From contig CAJTMW010000017.1 of assembly GCA_910577275.1 (NCBI GenBank), positions 1 to 64,000 on the forward strand: 64,000 bases of DNA, in the 5' to 3' direction. Origin of the DNA: an uncultured Lachnospiraceae bacterium. GTDB taxonomy: Bacteria > Bacillota > Clostridia > Lachnospirales > Lachnospiraceae. Both the position numbers and the translations under genes were made by a program. Positions 44,195 to 53,518 of this stretch are shown in pieces. The notes beneath the pieces are model-generated. The model worked only from the letters and a program-made list of their open reading frames with translations, ran no database searches and was not told the DNA's origin. The stretch's first letter is position 1, and every line of letters begins with the position of its first letter.

Positions 44195-45047
44195 ACAGTT
44201 CCACCCCCTTAAAATGAATACTGTCGCTCCTCTTATATTCCTTCGGCGACATTCCCACAACCTTCTTGAAAATCCTCGAAAAATAATACTGGTCCGAATA
44301 CCCCAGCTGCTGGGCAACCTCATACACATAGGAGTCTGTGACGCGCAGGAGCCGGCAGGCCTTTTTCATCTTGAGATTGATATAAAAGTCCATAGGCGCA
44401 TGCTGGGTATATTTCTGAAAAATAGCGTTTAAATAGCTTTTCGACAAATCAAATTCCGCCACAATATCCTCGAGAGTTAAATTCTCCGCCAGATGCTTCG
44501 ACATATATCGGATTACGTTGGTCACGTGCTTGTTCTGCTCCAACGTGGCGTTGACCTTTTCCCGGTGATAGGTTTCCGCCAGAATCAGGGAGAGCACCTG
44601 GGAGATGTAGATGAAATTTCCCAGAGTGTAGTTGCCGTCAAGAACGCGGAAGAGCAAATCAAAGAGAAAGTGCATGCGGTTTTTGGCGTAATCCGAGTTA
44701 AACACGATGGTCTTGCAGTCGTTCAAGGGGAAAAACCTCGTATCTTCCCCCTTAAGATGCACCCATAAAATACTCCATGGATTCTCCTCGCAGGCATAAT
44801 AAAGATGCTTCTTGAAACGGGGGATGCAGAAAGCCTGATTTTCCCGAAGGGTGTATTCCTTCCCTTCCACCACAATAATTCCGCTTCCCTCCGTGCAGTA
44901 CATGAAGATATATTCTTCAATGCCCTCCTTTCGCTCCCGGTAATGATGCGCGGCGCGGGGGAAAAATCCTACGTCTGTCAGATACAATCTTTTAACCTGC
45001 GGATGTTCCACGTAATCCTGAAAGGATTCTGTGGGAAGAACAATCAT
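44193..45047 (-). CDS. AraC family transcriptional regulator with cupin-like sensor
   Basis: 284 aa. N-terminal AraC ligand domain (EEYIFMYCTEGSGIIVVEGK, CIPRFKKHLYYA, WVHLKGEDT) and C-terminal double helix-turn-helix (LTLEDIVAEFDLSKSYLNAI; LGYSDQYYFSRIFKKVVGMS). ATG 45047 is preferred because AGGGGG lies 5 bases upstream; ATG 45095 would add 16 residues without a ribosome site. Divergent from the DUF5107-GH2 genes, which it likely controls in response to a sugar. Confidence 0.9.
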   Translation of the reverse strand: MIVLPTESFQDYVEHPQVKRLYLTDVGFFPRAAHHYRERKEGIEEYIFMYCTEGSGIIVVEGKEYTLRENQAFCIPRFKKHLYYACEENPWSILWVHLKGEDTRFFPLNDCKTIVFNSDYAKNRMHFLFDLLFRVLDGNYTLGNFIYISQVLSLILAETYHREKVNATLEQNKHVTNVIRYMSKHLAENLTLEDIVAEFDLSKSYLNAIFQKYTQHAPMDFYINLKMKKACRLLRVTDSYVYEVAQQLGYSDQYYFSRIFKKVVGMSPKEYKRSDSIHFKGVEL

Positions 45048-45101
45048 CTGCTCCCCCTTAAATCCGTCTGATTTCCATTCCTGTAAACTATCCATAGGCA
45101 G

Positions 45102-45154
45102 AGAATATCACATTTGTGGAAGATTGTCCATCATTACTCACGATATGATATTCT
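45102..45154. promoter_or_regulatory. Inverted repeat in the divergent AraC / DUF5107 promoter region
   Basis: AGAATATCA (45102-45110) and TGATATTCT (45146-45154), perfect 9-base arms, 35-base spacer, between divergent genes. Candidate AraC-regulator half-sites. The rest of the gap to 45296 shows no clear promoter. Confidence 0.45.
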
Positions 45155-45296
45155 TTTTTGCTCCCGACCATGTTAAGATGATTGCAGAAACAGATGATTT
45201 CATGTAAGGTAAGGCCCGCAAGGAGGCAGGCTTGGCCGGTCATGGATTTGTGATAAACAATCTGGCTGTTAATAGCCCGGGAAAAGGAGAGAATTT

Positions 45297-48200
45297 ATGG
45301 AAAGTAAGAGTAGCGTAAAAATCTGGGAGGAGCTCTGCACCATTCCCACTTATCCGGTATGCCCGCCGGAAAAAAGCCCTTTATTTATTGAAAAGCGTGC
45401 CTATCAGGGAAGCACAGGCAAGGTTTACCCTCTGCCGGTGACGGAAAAAATATCCGATGAGAAGAAGGACGTCGCCTACAGGGCGGTGTATCTGGAAAAT
45501 GAATATCTGAAGGTTATGGTTTTTCCTGAGCTGGGCGGCCGTATTCAGCGGGCTTACGATAAAACCAACGGGTATGATTTTGTCTATTATAATCATGTGA
45601 TGAAACCGGCTCTTGTAGGGCTTACCGGCCCCTGGGTTTCCGGCGGAATCGAGTTCAACTGGCCCCAGCATCACCGCCCGTCCACGTACTCTCCGGTTGA
45701 CTATACGTTATCCGAAAATCCCGACGGCTCCTGTACGGTCTATGTGAGCGAGACGGATAAGATGTACGGAACCAAGGGGATGGCGGCCATTTCCCTTTAT
45801 CCGGGAAAGGCCTACATAGAAATCAAAGGCCAGCTTTACAACCATACCGATTTGCCCCAGACATTCCTGTGGTGGGCGAATCCGGCAGTACCCGTCAACG
45901 ACAATACCTACTCGGTGTTCCCGCCTGACGTGAACGCGGTTATGGACCATGGAAAACGCGCGGTGTCAACCTTCCCCATCGCCACCGGCGAGTATTATAA
46001 GTGCGATTATTCCGCGGGCGTGGACATCTCCCGTTATAAAAACGTGAAGGTGCCAACCTCCTATATGGCGGCTCATTCGGATTTTGATTTTATCGGCAAC
46101 TATGACGAGGGAGTGGAGGCCGGTCTGCTTCACGTGGCTGACCACCATATTTCCCCCGGCAAAAAACAGTGGACATGGGGAAACGGCGACTTCGGGCGCA
46201 CCTGGGACAGGAACCTGACGGACGAGGACGGTCCTTACATCGAGCTTATGACGGGAGTCTTTGCGGACAACCAGCCGGACTTCACGTGGCTCAAGCCCCA
46301 CGAGGAAAAGACCTTTGTGCAGTATTTTATGCCCTATAAGGGAGTGGGACGTGTGGGGAACGCCACGAAGGACGCTATGGTGAGCCTTTCGAAAGAGACG
46401 GACGGCAGGGCGGTTCTTAAGGTTTACGCAACGGCGGCTTATCCCCGGGCCGAAATCAGGGTGACATATGACGGTAAGCTTCTTTATGAGGAAACGGCGG
46501 ATTTAAGTCCGGCGTCCTGTCATACGGTGTCCTTTTCCGTGGACGATATCGGTATGATTGAGAAAAGCGCCTGCCGGGTATCGGTATCCTGCAACGGCAA
46601 GACGCTTGTGGATTATTCCGTGTATGAAAAGCATCCCGAGCCCATTCCCTCCCCGGCGGAAAATATGAAAGCGCCGGAGGAATTGAAATCCACGGAGGAA
46701 TTGTATCTTGCGGCGACGCATTTAGAGCAGTACCGTCACGCAACCTATGAGCCCGCCGACTATTATCTGGAAGGGCTTCGCAGAGACAAAACGGATATCC
46801 GCCTAAACAACGGCTACGGGCTCCTGCTCTTTAAGAGGGGCCGTGTGAAAGAGAGCATTCCTTATTTTGAGGCGGCAATCAGAAAGCAGACCTGGAAGAC
46901 GCCCAATCCCTATTACGGGGAATGCTATTTTAATCTGGGACTTGCGCTGGAAGCTGCGGGGCAGGAAGAAAGAGCTTACGACGCTTTCTACAAGTCCACG
47001 TGGAGCGCGGAAACCCAGAGCGCGGGATTTTTCTGGCTGGCGAATCTGGCGGCAAGGAAAGGAAGCTATGAGGAGGCGCTGGCGTTCGTCTCTAAATCCC
47101 TTCTGCAGAACTGGCATAACATGAAAGCCCGCACCTTAAAGGCGGCGATTATGAGAAAGCTGGGGATGGACGCCTCGGGGCTTTTGAAGGAAAGTCTGGA
47201 AATCGACCCTCTGTACATGGGATGCCTTTACGAGCTGGCGGCCGGAAGCAGCGTGCAGACGGCAGAAACAGCGAAGGAGTCTGCTTCATGGCGTATCTGG
47301 AAGGAAAAAATGCGCAGAGAAGCCCACAACTATCTGGAGCTTTCTCTGGATTACATCAAGGCCGGATTTTACGGGGACGCCCTTGCAATCCTTAAGGCAT
47401 GCCCGAACAAAAATCCCATGTGCCGGTATTATGAGGGATATGCCTGCAAAAAAGCGGGAAATTTCGAAGCGGCAAAGGAGAGCTTCCTTGCCGGGGAGGC
47501 GGCGGATTCCGATTACTGCTTCCCTAACCGGGTGGAGGAAATTGCGATTCTGGAGGCGGCGGTCGCGATGCTGGATACCGCTCCCATGGCGCACTATTAT
47601 CTGGGCAACCTTTTTTACGATAAAAAGCAGTATGGGGCGGCAACGAAGCATTGGGAAAAGGCGGTTTCGGAAAAGGACTCTCTTGCGATGGCGTACAGGA
47701 ATCTTTCCATTGCCTATTTCAATAAAGAGCATGACGGGGAAAAAGCCATGGCGGCCATGGAAAAGGCTTTTGAACTGGATGGGGCATACCCCCGCTTCCT
47801 TCTCGAGTATGACCAGCTTGCCGCAAAGCTGAACCGTTCAAATGAAACAAGGCTGGCGACGCTGGAGGCTCATAAGGAGCTTGTCCGGGCAAGAGACGAT
47901 TTGTATCTGCGCTATATCACGCTGCTGAACTGCATGGGGCGATACGAAGAAGCCCTTGGGGCGCTTCAAAATCACAGATTCCATCCGTGGGAAGGCGGCG
48001 AAGGCAAGGTAAGCGCACAGTACCGCTTTGCGCTGATTGAGCTGTCAAAGCAAAAGCTGGAGAAAAAGCAGGCTGCCGAGGCCCTGGAGCTGCTTGGCGC
48101 AACCATCACTTACCCCGAAAATCTGGGCGAGGGGAAGCTGCCCAACGTGCCGGATAATCAGGCTCATTATTATATGGGAGTTGCCTGCCGGATGCTTGGA

Positions 48201-48614
48201 GACGAGGAAAAGGCGGCGGAATATTTTGAGCTTGCGGCGTCGGGGCCGCAGGAACCGGAAAAGGCGCTTTACTATAACGACCAGCCCTCGGACTTCATTT
48301 TCTATCAGGGACTGGCAAACCGGGAGCTTGGAAGGGATGGGGTCGCAAGGAAGGCATATCATCAGCTTATGATTTTCGGGGAAAAGCATTTGTTTGACGA
48401 GGTATCCTACGATTTCTTCGCCGTATCGCTGCCGGAAATCGAGGTTTATCAGGATGATATCGCCCTCCGCAATGTTCAGTACTGCAACTATTTACGGGCA
48501 TTGGGGGCAATGGGCCTCGGGGAAAAGGAGAAGGCACGGGAGCTGTTTGACGGGATTCTGGAAAAACAGGCGGACCATCAGGGCGCGCTTTCACACAGAG
48601 AAATGACACGATGA
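45297..48614 (+). CDS. DUF5107 domain protein with C-terminal TPR repeats
   Basis: 1105-aa cytoplasmic protein. The N-terminal 330 residues are a DUF5107 domain, related in fold to galactose mutarotase-like beta-sandwiches: VFPELGGRIQRAYDKTNGYD, SGGIEFNWPQHH, FLWWANPAVPVND and QWTWGNGDFGRTWDRN are its conserved blocks. From about residue 480 onward there are repeated 34-residue helical pairs typical of TPRs (NGYGLLLFKRGRVKESIPYF; MAHYYLGNLFYDKKQYGAAT). DUF5107-TPR proteins recur in glycan-use loci; their activity is not known to me. Followed by a GH2 gene 90 bases later. Confidence 0.85.
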   Translation: MESKSSVKIWEELCTIPTYPVCPPEKSPLFIEKRAYQGSTGKVYPLPVTEKISDEKKDVAYRAVYLENEYLKVMVFPELGGRIQRAYDKTNGYDFVYYNHVMKPALVGLTGPWVSGGIEFNWPQHHRPSTYSPVDYTLSENPDGSCTVYVSETDKMYGTKGMAAISLYPGKAYIEIKGQLYNHTDLPQTFLWWANPAVPVNDNTYSVFPPDVNAVMDHGKRAVSTFPIATGEYYKCDYSAGVDISRYKNVKVPTSYMAAHSDFDFIGNYDEGVEAGLLHVADHHISPGKKQWTWGNGDFGRTWDRNLTDEDGPYIELMTGVFADNQPDFTWLKPHEEKTFVQYFMPYKGVGRVGNATKDAMVSLSKETDGRAVLKVYATAAYPRAEIRVTYDGKLLYEETADLSPASCHTVSFSVDDIGMIEKSACRVSVSCNGKTLVDYSVYEKHPEPIPSPAENMKAPEELKSTEELYLAATHLEQYRHATYEPADYYLEGLRRDKTDIRLNNGYGLLLFKRGRVKESIPYFEAAIRKQTWKTPNPYYGECYFNLGLALEAAGQEERAYDAFYKSTWSAETQSAGFFWLANLAARKGSYEEALAFVSKSLLQNWHNMKARTLKAAIMRKLGMDASGLLKESLEIDPLYMGCLYELAAGSSVQTAETAKESASWRIWKEKMRREAHNYLELSLDYIKAGFYGDALAILKACPNKNPMCRYYEGYACKKAGNFEAAKESFLAGEAADSDYCFPNRVEEIAILEAAVAMLDTAPMAHYYLGNLFYDKKQYGAATKHWEKAVSEKDSLAMAYRNLSIAYFNKEHDGEKAMAAMEKAFELDGAYPRFLLEYDQLAAKLNRSNETRLATLEAHKELVRARDDLYLRYITLLNCMGRYEEALGALQNHRFHPWEGGEGKVSAQYRFALIELSKQKLEKKQAAEALELLGATITYPENLGEGKLPNVPDNQAHYYMGVACRMLGDEEKAAEYFELAASGPQEPEKALYYNDQPSDFIFYQGLANRELGRDGVARKAYHQLMIFGEKHLFDEVSYDFFAVSLPEIEVYQDDIALRNVQYCNYLRALGAMGLGEKEKARELFDGILEKQADHQGALSHREMTR

Positions 48615-48704
48615 GAGGAATCGACGCGCGGACATTTGCATAAAGCGTATACGCGGCGGCGCGGCATGACCGCGGGCAAAGCGGGAGAGGGTAAGGAAAG
48701 AAGA

Positions 48705-51560
48705 ATGTTTTATTCATTAGAGGGTATCTGGCAGGCAGGCCTTGACGGGGGAATCAGCGGAGAAATAAAGCTCCCCGGCACCCTGGACGAAAACGGGCTT
48801 GGACATAAGGACGCGGGCGCCAATCAGTGGCACCCGGAAGCGGCTATCGGGAATGCGGAGGAGGGGTTTGACCCGGACGCTCCCATTGCCACAAGATTTA
48901 CAAGAAAATTCACCTACGAGGGGGAGGCAAGGATGACCAGGCGGATTTCCTTTCAGCCCCCAGAGGGAAAACGCATCTTTCTGGAGGCGGAGAGAGCAAG
49001 GTGCTTAAGGCTTCTGGTGGACGGAAAAGAGACGCCGGATTTTATTCCGGCCTCCATAACCACGCCCCACGTGTTTGAGGTGACGGGACTTCTTAACGGA
49101 GACAACGAACTGACGCTGCTTTCTGACAACAGCTATCCGGGGCTGCCTCACGATGCGATTGTCTTTTCTTCGGCTGCCACAGACGAGACCCAGACTAACT
49201 GGAACGGCGTTCTGGGCTATTTGCGCCTTCGGGTGGAGGAGCCGGTGTTTCTCTCCGCCGTGCGGGCATATCCTAAAGGGGAGGGGCTGACGGTTCGTGC
49301 GGAGATTGCGGCGGCGGAGCCTTACAGCGGAGCGCTGCGCGTCAGCTCCGATGCTTTAAAGGAGGCGGCTTCCGTGGAGGTAAACGTGCCTGCGGGAAAA
49401 AGCACAGTGGAAATAAAGGATATTCCGCTCGCGGAGGATGTGCGGCGGTGGGACGAATATGAGGGAAATCTCTATGAACTTAAGGCGGAGCTTTCCGGCT
49501 TTTCGGAGAAAAGGATTACCTTTGGCGTGCGGGATTTCGGCGATGACGGAAAAGGGCGTCTTGCAATCAACGGAAGGACTTTCTTTCTCCGCAGCGAGGC
49601 AAACTGCGGGGAATTCCCGGAGACCGGGCGCCCTCCCATGACGGAGGAGGAATGGCGGACGGTTTTGGAAACCTACAAATCCTACGGTATCAACTGTATG
49701 CGCTTCCACTCCCACTGTCCCCCGGAAGCGGCTTTTACCGCGGCGGATAAGCTGGGTATGATGATGCAGCCGGAGCTTTCCCACTGGAACCCGAAAAACG
49801 CCTTTGAGCCGGAGGACTCCTTTGCCTATTATCAGACGGAGCTGGAACAGACGATTCTCATGCTGGCAAATCATCCCTCCTTTGTGATGCTGACACTTGG
49901 AAACGAGCTGTGCACCGGAAAAACCGGGCACGAGCGCATGAGCCTTCTGCTTGACAAGGCAAGGGCGCTGGACGATACCCGGCTTTATGCCAACGGCTCC
50001 AACGTGCATTACGGAACCATCGGCTGTGACGGCGACAGTGATTTTTATACCTCCCAGTCTTATTTCCGGGAGCCTCTGCGCGGAATTTTTGCGGGAATGC
50101 CGGATTTGATGGAGCGGGAGGAGAAGCGCGCCGCCGCGGAGAGCCGGGAGCAGACAGCAGAAGGAGATGAGGGGAAGGAAGCAGAAAAGCAGGAAGATGC
50201 AAAAAACCGGGAACAGATGCAGAGCGAAGGGAAAACTGCCGCGCCGAAGGCAATCAGAATTAAGGGGTACATTAACAACCAGTATCCCAATGCCCGGACG
50301 AATTACGATGCGTCCATGGAGAGTCTGCGGAAGGACTTTAAAAAACCGGTTTTCAGCTTTGAGGTAGGGCAGTTTGAAGTGCTTCCTTACTTTGAGGAGC
50401 TTAACGATTTCCAGGGAGTTTCCGACCCGGCAAATTACCGCCTGATTCAGAAAAAAGCGGACGGGCTGGGCCTCTTAAAGGAGTGGAATAAGTATGTGGA
50501 GGCTACGGGAGAGCTGTCCCGGATTGGCTACCGGGAGGAAATCGAGGCGGCTATGCGGACGAAGGAGCTGTCGGGGATTTCCCTCCTGGGACTGCAGGAT
50601 TTCCCCGGACAGGGAACGGCTCTTGTGGGGATGCTGGACTCCCACTTAAAGCCCAAGCCCTTTGACTTTGCAAAGCCGGAAGCGTTCCGGGCGTTTTTCC
50701 GGGACTGTCTGCCGCTGGTGCTTCTGGAGAAATATACCTATGAGGCAGGCGAAGTGCTGCAGGCCGATATTCAGGTGGCAAATTTCGGGAAGAAGAATCT
50801 TAGCGGGGAAATCCGGTATGAGCTGAAAGGAAGCGGTATTTATATAGAAGGAACTCTGCCGGAGGCAAATTGTCCGGCAGGTGAAAATACCATGGCCGGC
50901 AGGCTTTCTATTCCCCTTGCAGGAATTGAAAAGGCAGTCCGTCTGGATTTGACTGTCTGTGTAAAGAGCGGGGAAGAGATTTTCAATACTTACCCTGTCT
51001 GGGTTTATCCGAAGACGGAACCGGTCTGCCCGGAAGATGTGTATGAGACGAAATGCCTTGACGATAAGGCAAGGGAGGTTCTGGCAGCGGGAGGGAAGGT
51101 ATATCTGTCGCCGGATTCCACGCCGGAAGCTCTGCCGAACTCCATTCAGGCACAGTTTACCACGGATTTCTGGTCTGTGGGGACTTTCCCGATGCAGGAG
51201 GGCGGAATGGGACAGCTGATTGACGAGACGCACCCTGTTTTTGAGGACTTTCCTACCGAGTTCCACACCAACTGGCAGTGGTGGCCCATGGCAGACCAGA
51301 GGGCGGTCATTCTGCCAAAGATGATGAAATCCATTGTCACGGAGATGGACAGCTATGCTTATATGCGTCCGATGACGCAGCTTCTGGAATGCCGCTGCGG
51401 AGGAGGACGGCTGCTTTTATCCTCCATGGGGCTGCAGAATCTTTTGCAGTATCCGGAGGCAAGGGCGCTGCTTTCATCCATTTACCGGTATCTCGCATCG
51501 GAAAAGTTTGCGCCGGAGCAGGAGCTGGCGCCGGAGACGGTGGCGGAGCTGGTGAGATAA
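48705..51560 (+). CDS. Glycoside hydrolase family 2 (beta-galactosidase-like)
   Basis: 951-aa cytoplasmic GH2 enzyme. Sugar-binding beta domain (KLPGTLDENGLGHKD near residue 23), immunoglobulin-like domain, then the barrel with NGRTFFLRSEANCGEFPETG, acid/base Glu401 (TLGNELCTG) and probable nucleophile Glu553 (VFSFEVGQFE). Residues about 465-520 are a highly charged insertion (EREEKRAAAESREQTAEGDE and beyond) between barrel elements. ATG 48705 follows AAGGAAAG and matches the family N-terminus; a 23-residue extension is unlikely. Exact substrate (galactoside, glucuronide or mannoside) not clear. Confidence 0.88.
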   Translation: MFYSLEGIWQAGLDGGISGEIKLPGTLDENGLGHKDAGANQWHPEAAIGNAEEGFDPDAPIATRFTRKFTYEGEARMTRRISFQPPEGKRIFLEAERARCLRLLVDGKETPDFIPASITTPHVFEVTGLLNGDNELTLLSDNSYPGLPHDAIVFSSAATDETQTNWNGVLGYLRLRVEEPVFLSAVRAYPKGEGLTVRAEIAAAEPYSGALRVSSDALKEAASVEVNVPAGKSTVEIKDIPLAEDVRRWDEYEGNLYELKAELSGFSEKRITFGVRDFGDDGKGRLAINGRTFFLRSEANCGEFPETGRPPMTEEEWRTVLETYKSYGINCMRFHSHCPPEAAFTAADKLGMMMQPELSHWNPKNAFEPEDSFAYYQTELEQTILMLANHPSFVMLTLGNELCTGKTGHERMSLLLDKARALDDTRLYANGSNVHYGTIGCDGDSDFYTSQSYFREPLRGIFAGMPDLMEREEKRAAAESREQTAEGDEGKEAEKQEDAKNREQMQSEGKTAAPKAIRIKGYINNQYPNARTNYDASMESLRKDFKKPVFSFEVGQFEVLPYFEELNDFQGVSDPANYRLIQKKADGLGLLKEWNKYVEATGELSRIGYREEIEAAMRTKELSGISLLGLQDFPGQGTALVGMLDSHLKPKPFDFAKPEAFRAFFRDCLPLVLLEKYTYEAGEVLQADIQVANFGKKNLSGEIRYELKGSGIYIEGTLPEANCPAGENTMAGRLSIPLAGIEKAVRLDLTVCVKSGEEIFNTYPVWVYPKTEPVCPEDVYETKCLDDKAREVLAAGGKVYLSPDSTPEALPNSIQAQFTTDFWSVGTFPMQEGGMGQLIDETHPVFEDFPTEFHTNWQWWPMADQRAVILPKMMKSIVTEMDSYAYMRPMTQLLECRCGGGRLLLSSMGLQNLLQYPEARALLSSIYRYLASEKFAPEQELAPETVAELVR

Positions 51561-51947
51561 AAATTTCGTCATATGTGAAAACGTCACGGAAGCGGGAAGC
51601 AATATATAATCAGCAAGTAAATATGGGAGCAAAATCGCGGTGTTTTCGGGAGAGGAAATGCCGCGATTTTGTCATTTCCAACTAATACCGTAATATGCAA
51701 GATGAAAAATGTCCATCATTTTGCTGTGGAAAATGCCGGATTTTGGAGAGATACAGGAATATAGTCCATCAATTGGAAAGATACAGCATTTTACTTGTGT
51801 GAGATTGTGCTATACTGGTATTACGGAAACAAAAGAAGGCCTTCGAAATTTAAAGCCCCCGCAGTGTACTGACGGGGCATCTAATTTAACATTTTTAATT
51901 ATGTCTTTTTAGAGATATAAAAGCGTAACAGTGAAAGGAGCAGTTTT
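51561..51947 (+). other. Intergenic region with terminator, hairpin and promoter elements
   Basis: 387 bases without a credible gene. It holds a long-stem terminator (51630-51671), a perfect palindrome GAAGGCCTTC (51835-51844), an extended -10 TGCTATACT (51808-51816) without a clear -35, and a leader hairpin GCCCC...CAGT-GT-ACTG...GGGGC (51855-51878) whose stem has a two-base internal mismatch. The leader may regulate the importer that follows. A 67-codon open frame at 51709-51912 has no ribosome site. Confidence 0.5.
51630..51671 (+). terminator. Terminator of the DUF5107-GH2 operon
   Basis: CAAAATCGCGG (51630-51640) and CCGCGATTTTG (51661-51671), a perfect 11-bp stem with a 20-base loop and T-rich 3' side, 70 bases after the GH2 stop. 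Confidence 0.7.
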
Positions 51948-53354
51948 ATGAAAAAGAAAATAATAGCAGTTATTCTGGCTTCGGCAATGCTGATAGCTTC
52001 TTTAAGCGCCTGCGGAAATTCAGGCGGAAGCAGCGACAGCGGAAGCGCATCTTCGGGAAGCTCCGCCGCAGATACGAGTGCGGATGCGGGAAGTGAAAGC
52101 GCAGATACCGGAAGCGATACCCAGTCAGATGCCGGAGCGGCAGGCGGCGAGGAAATTACCCTGACGATTTGGGACTGGGACGAAGCTCATCTAAATCATA
52201 TGACACAGTGGTATATGGAAAAGTACCCCAATGTAAAGATTGAAACGCTGGTAGTGGCGGCTACCGATTATTTCCAGAAATTCCAGAGCGCTGTAGCAAG
52301 CGGAAGCGGCGTACCGGATATTGTTTTGAGCGAGATGGCATACAGAGGAAGGCTTTTTGATTTGGGAGTTCTCGAGGACCTCTCCAAGGAGCCCTACAAT
52401 GTGAAAGCTGAGGACATGTTTGACTTTGCCAACAGATTAGGCGCGGGTCCGAATGGAGAGCTGTACGGCGTCGAGCAGCAGATTTGTCCAAGCGGTTTTG
52501 CTTACAGACGGGATTTGGCAAAGGAATATCTGGGAACCGACGACCCCGATGAGATTGCCGATATGATTTCAAGCTGGGACAAGCTCTTTGAGGTAGGACA
52601 GCAGGTAGTGGAAAAGAGCGGCGGCAAAGTGACAGTATTTCCCGGTATGACGGTACTTAAAGATGTTTTAATCAATAAAAATGTAAGAGATTATATCGAC
52701 GGCGACACCATTGATTTGACAGGACGTTACACAGATGTTCTGGAAACTGCAACCAAATTTAATCAGGCGGGAATCCTTGGAAAACAGGAAGATTCCACGC
52801 CGGCAATGGCAAACAGCTATGCGGCAGGCGAAGTTCTCTTTTATCCCTGCGCGCCCTGGAGCCTTAAGTGGGGCGTTGCAACAAATGACCCGGACGGTTC
52901 AGGCAACTGGGGACTGACCAAAGCTCCCGAGGACGGCTTTACATACGGCGGAACTTCCGTCAGCATTTACTCTGGCAGCGAGAACAAAGACGCAGCATGG
53001 CAGTATATTCAGGAAGTGTACTGCACAGGCGAAGGCGTGGAGGAAGCCTATAAGCAGTTTGGATTCATGACAGGCTTCAAGGCTCCTTACGAGAGCAGCG
53101 ATTCCTATTTCTTCACGGAGAAAGGTCAGTATGACGACTTCTTTGGCGGCCAGAATCTGGCGGATTATTTTATCAACAAGATTGCAATCACCACACAGGG
53201 ACAGGTTCAGACCAAGCATGAGTCAAATGTGAGAACAGCGTTGACCAACGTTGCCACGCAGATGACAGGAAATCCGTCCATGACTACAGAAGAAGCCTTA
53301 GAGGCTCTTAAGACAGAGGTGCAGACCCTGATTCCGAACGCTACAATAAAGTAA
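51948..53354 (+). CDS. Sugar ABC transporter solute-binding lipoprotein (family 1)
   Basis: 468-aa extracellular binding protein. Signal peptide MKKKIIAVILASAMLIASLS with lipobox Cys22, a Ser/Gly/Asp linker to about residue 68, then the family 1 fold (LTIWDWDEAHLNHMTQWYME; YCTGEGVEEAYKQFGF). ATG 51948 with AAAGGAG upstream. First gene of an importer with two permeases and a GH2 enzyme, so the ligand is probably the GH2 substrate. Confidence 0.92.
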   Translation: MKKKIIAVILASAMLIASLSACGNSGGSSDSGSASSGSSAADTSADAGSESADTGSDTQSDAGAAGGEEITLTIWDWDEAHLNHMTQWYMEKYPNVKIETLVVAATDYFQKFQSAVASGSGVPDIVLSEMAYRGRLFDLGVLEDLSKEPYNVKAEDMFDFANRLGAGPNGELYGVEQQICPSGFAYRRDLAKEYLGTDDPDEIADMISSWDKLFEVGQQVVEKSGGKVTVFPGMTVLKDVLINKNVRDYIDGDTIDLTGRYTDVLETATKFNQAGILGKQEDSTPAMANSYAAGEVLFYPCAPWSLKWGVATNDPDGSGNWGLTKAPEDGFTYGGTSVSIYSGSENKDAAWQYIQEVYCTGEGVEEAYKQFGFMTGFKAPYESSDSYFFTEKGQYDDFFGGQNLADYFINKIAITTQGQVQTKHESNVRTALTNVATQMTGNPSMTTEEALEALKTEVQTLIPNATIK

Positions 53355-53369
53355 TAGATGAATTGTCCA

Positions 53370-53398
53370 GGAAAGCTGCCGGAATATGGCAGCTTTCC
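53370..53398 (+). terminator. Intercistronic stem-loop after the binding protein
   Basis: GGAAAGCTGCC (53370-53380), 7-base loop, GGCAGCTTTCC (53388-53398), a perfect 11-bp stem. Without a T-run it more likely stabilises the binding-protein mRNA or attenuates than ends transcription. Confidence 0.65.
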
Positions 53399-53518
53399 AT
53401 GTTTAAGAACAGGAGTAAGAGTGAAAGATTTTTCAAATCTTTCCTCTGCAAGTTTGTGTCTGCGTTGCATTCACAAACCTGGGACGCGCAACAAAGCAGC
53501 GCAGAAACGAGGAAAAGT

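Noticed and set aside
51573..51590. cre-like TGAAAACGTCAC after the GH2 gene
   Set aside because: Only half of the consensus matches and it lies behind the operon, before its terminator.
51855..51878. Riboswitch in the leader of the third importer
   Set aside because: Only one small hairpin with mismatches; no known aptamer motif could be recognised.
51709..51912. 67-codon open frame in the intergenic region before the third importer
   Set aside because: No ribosome binding site, passes through promoter and hairpin elements, protein not like any family.
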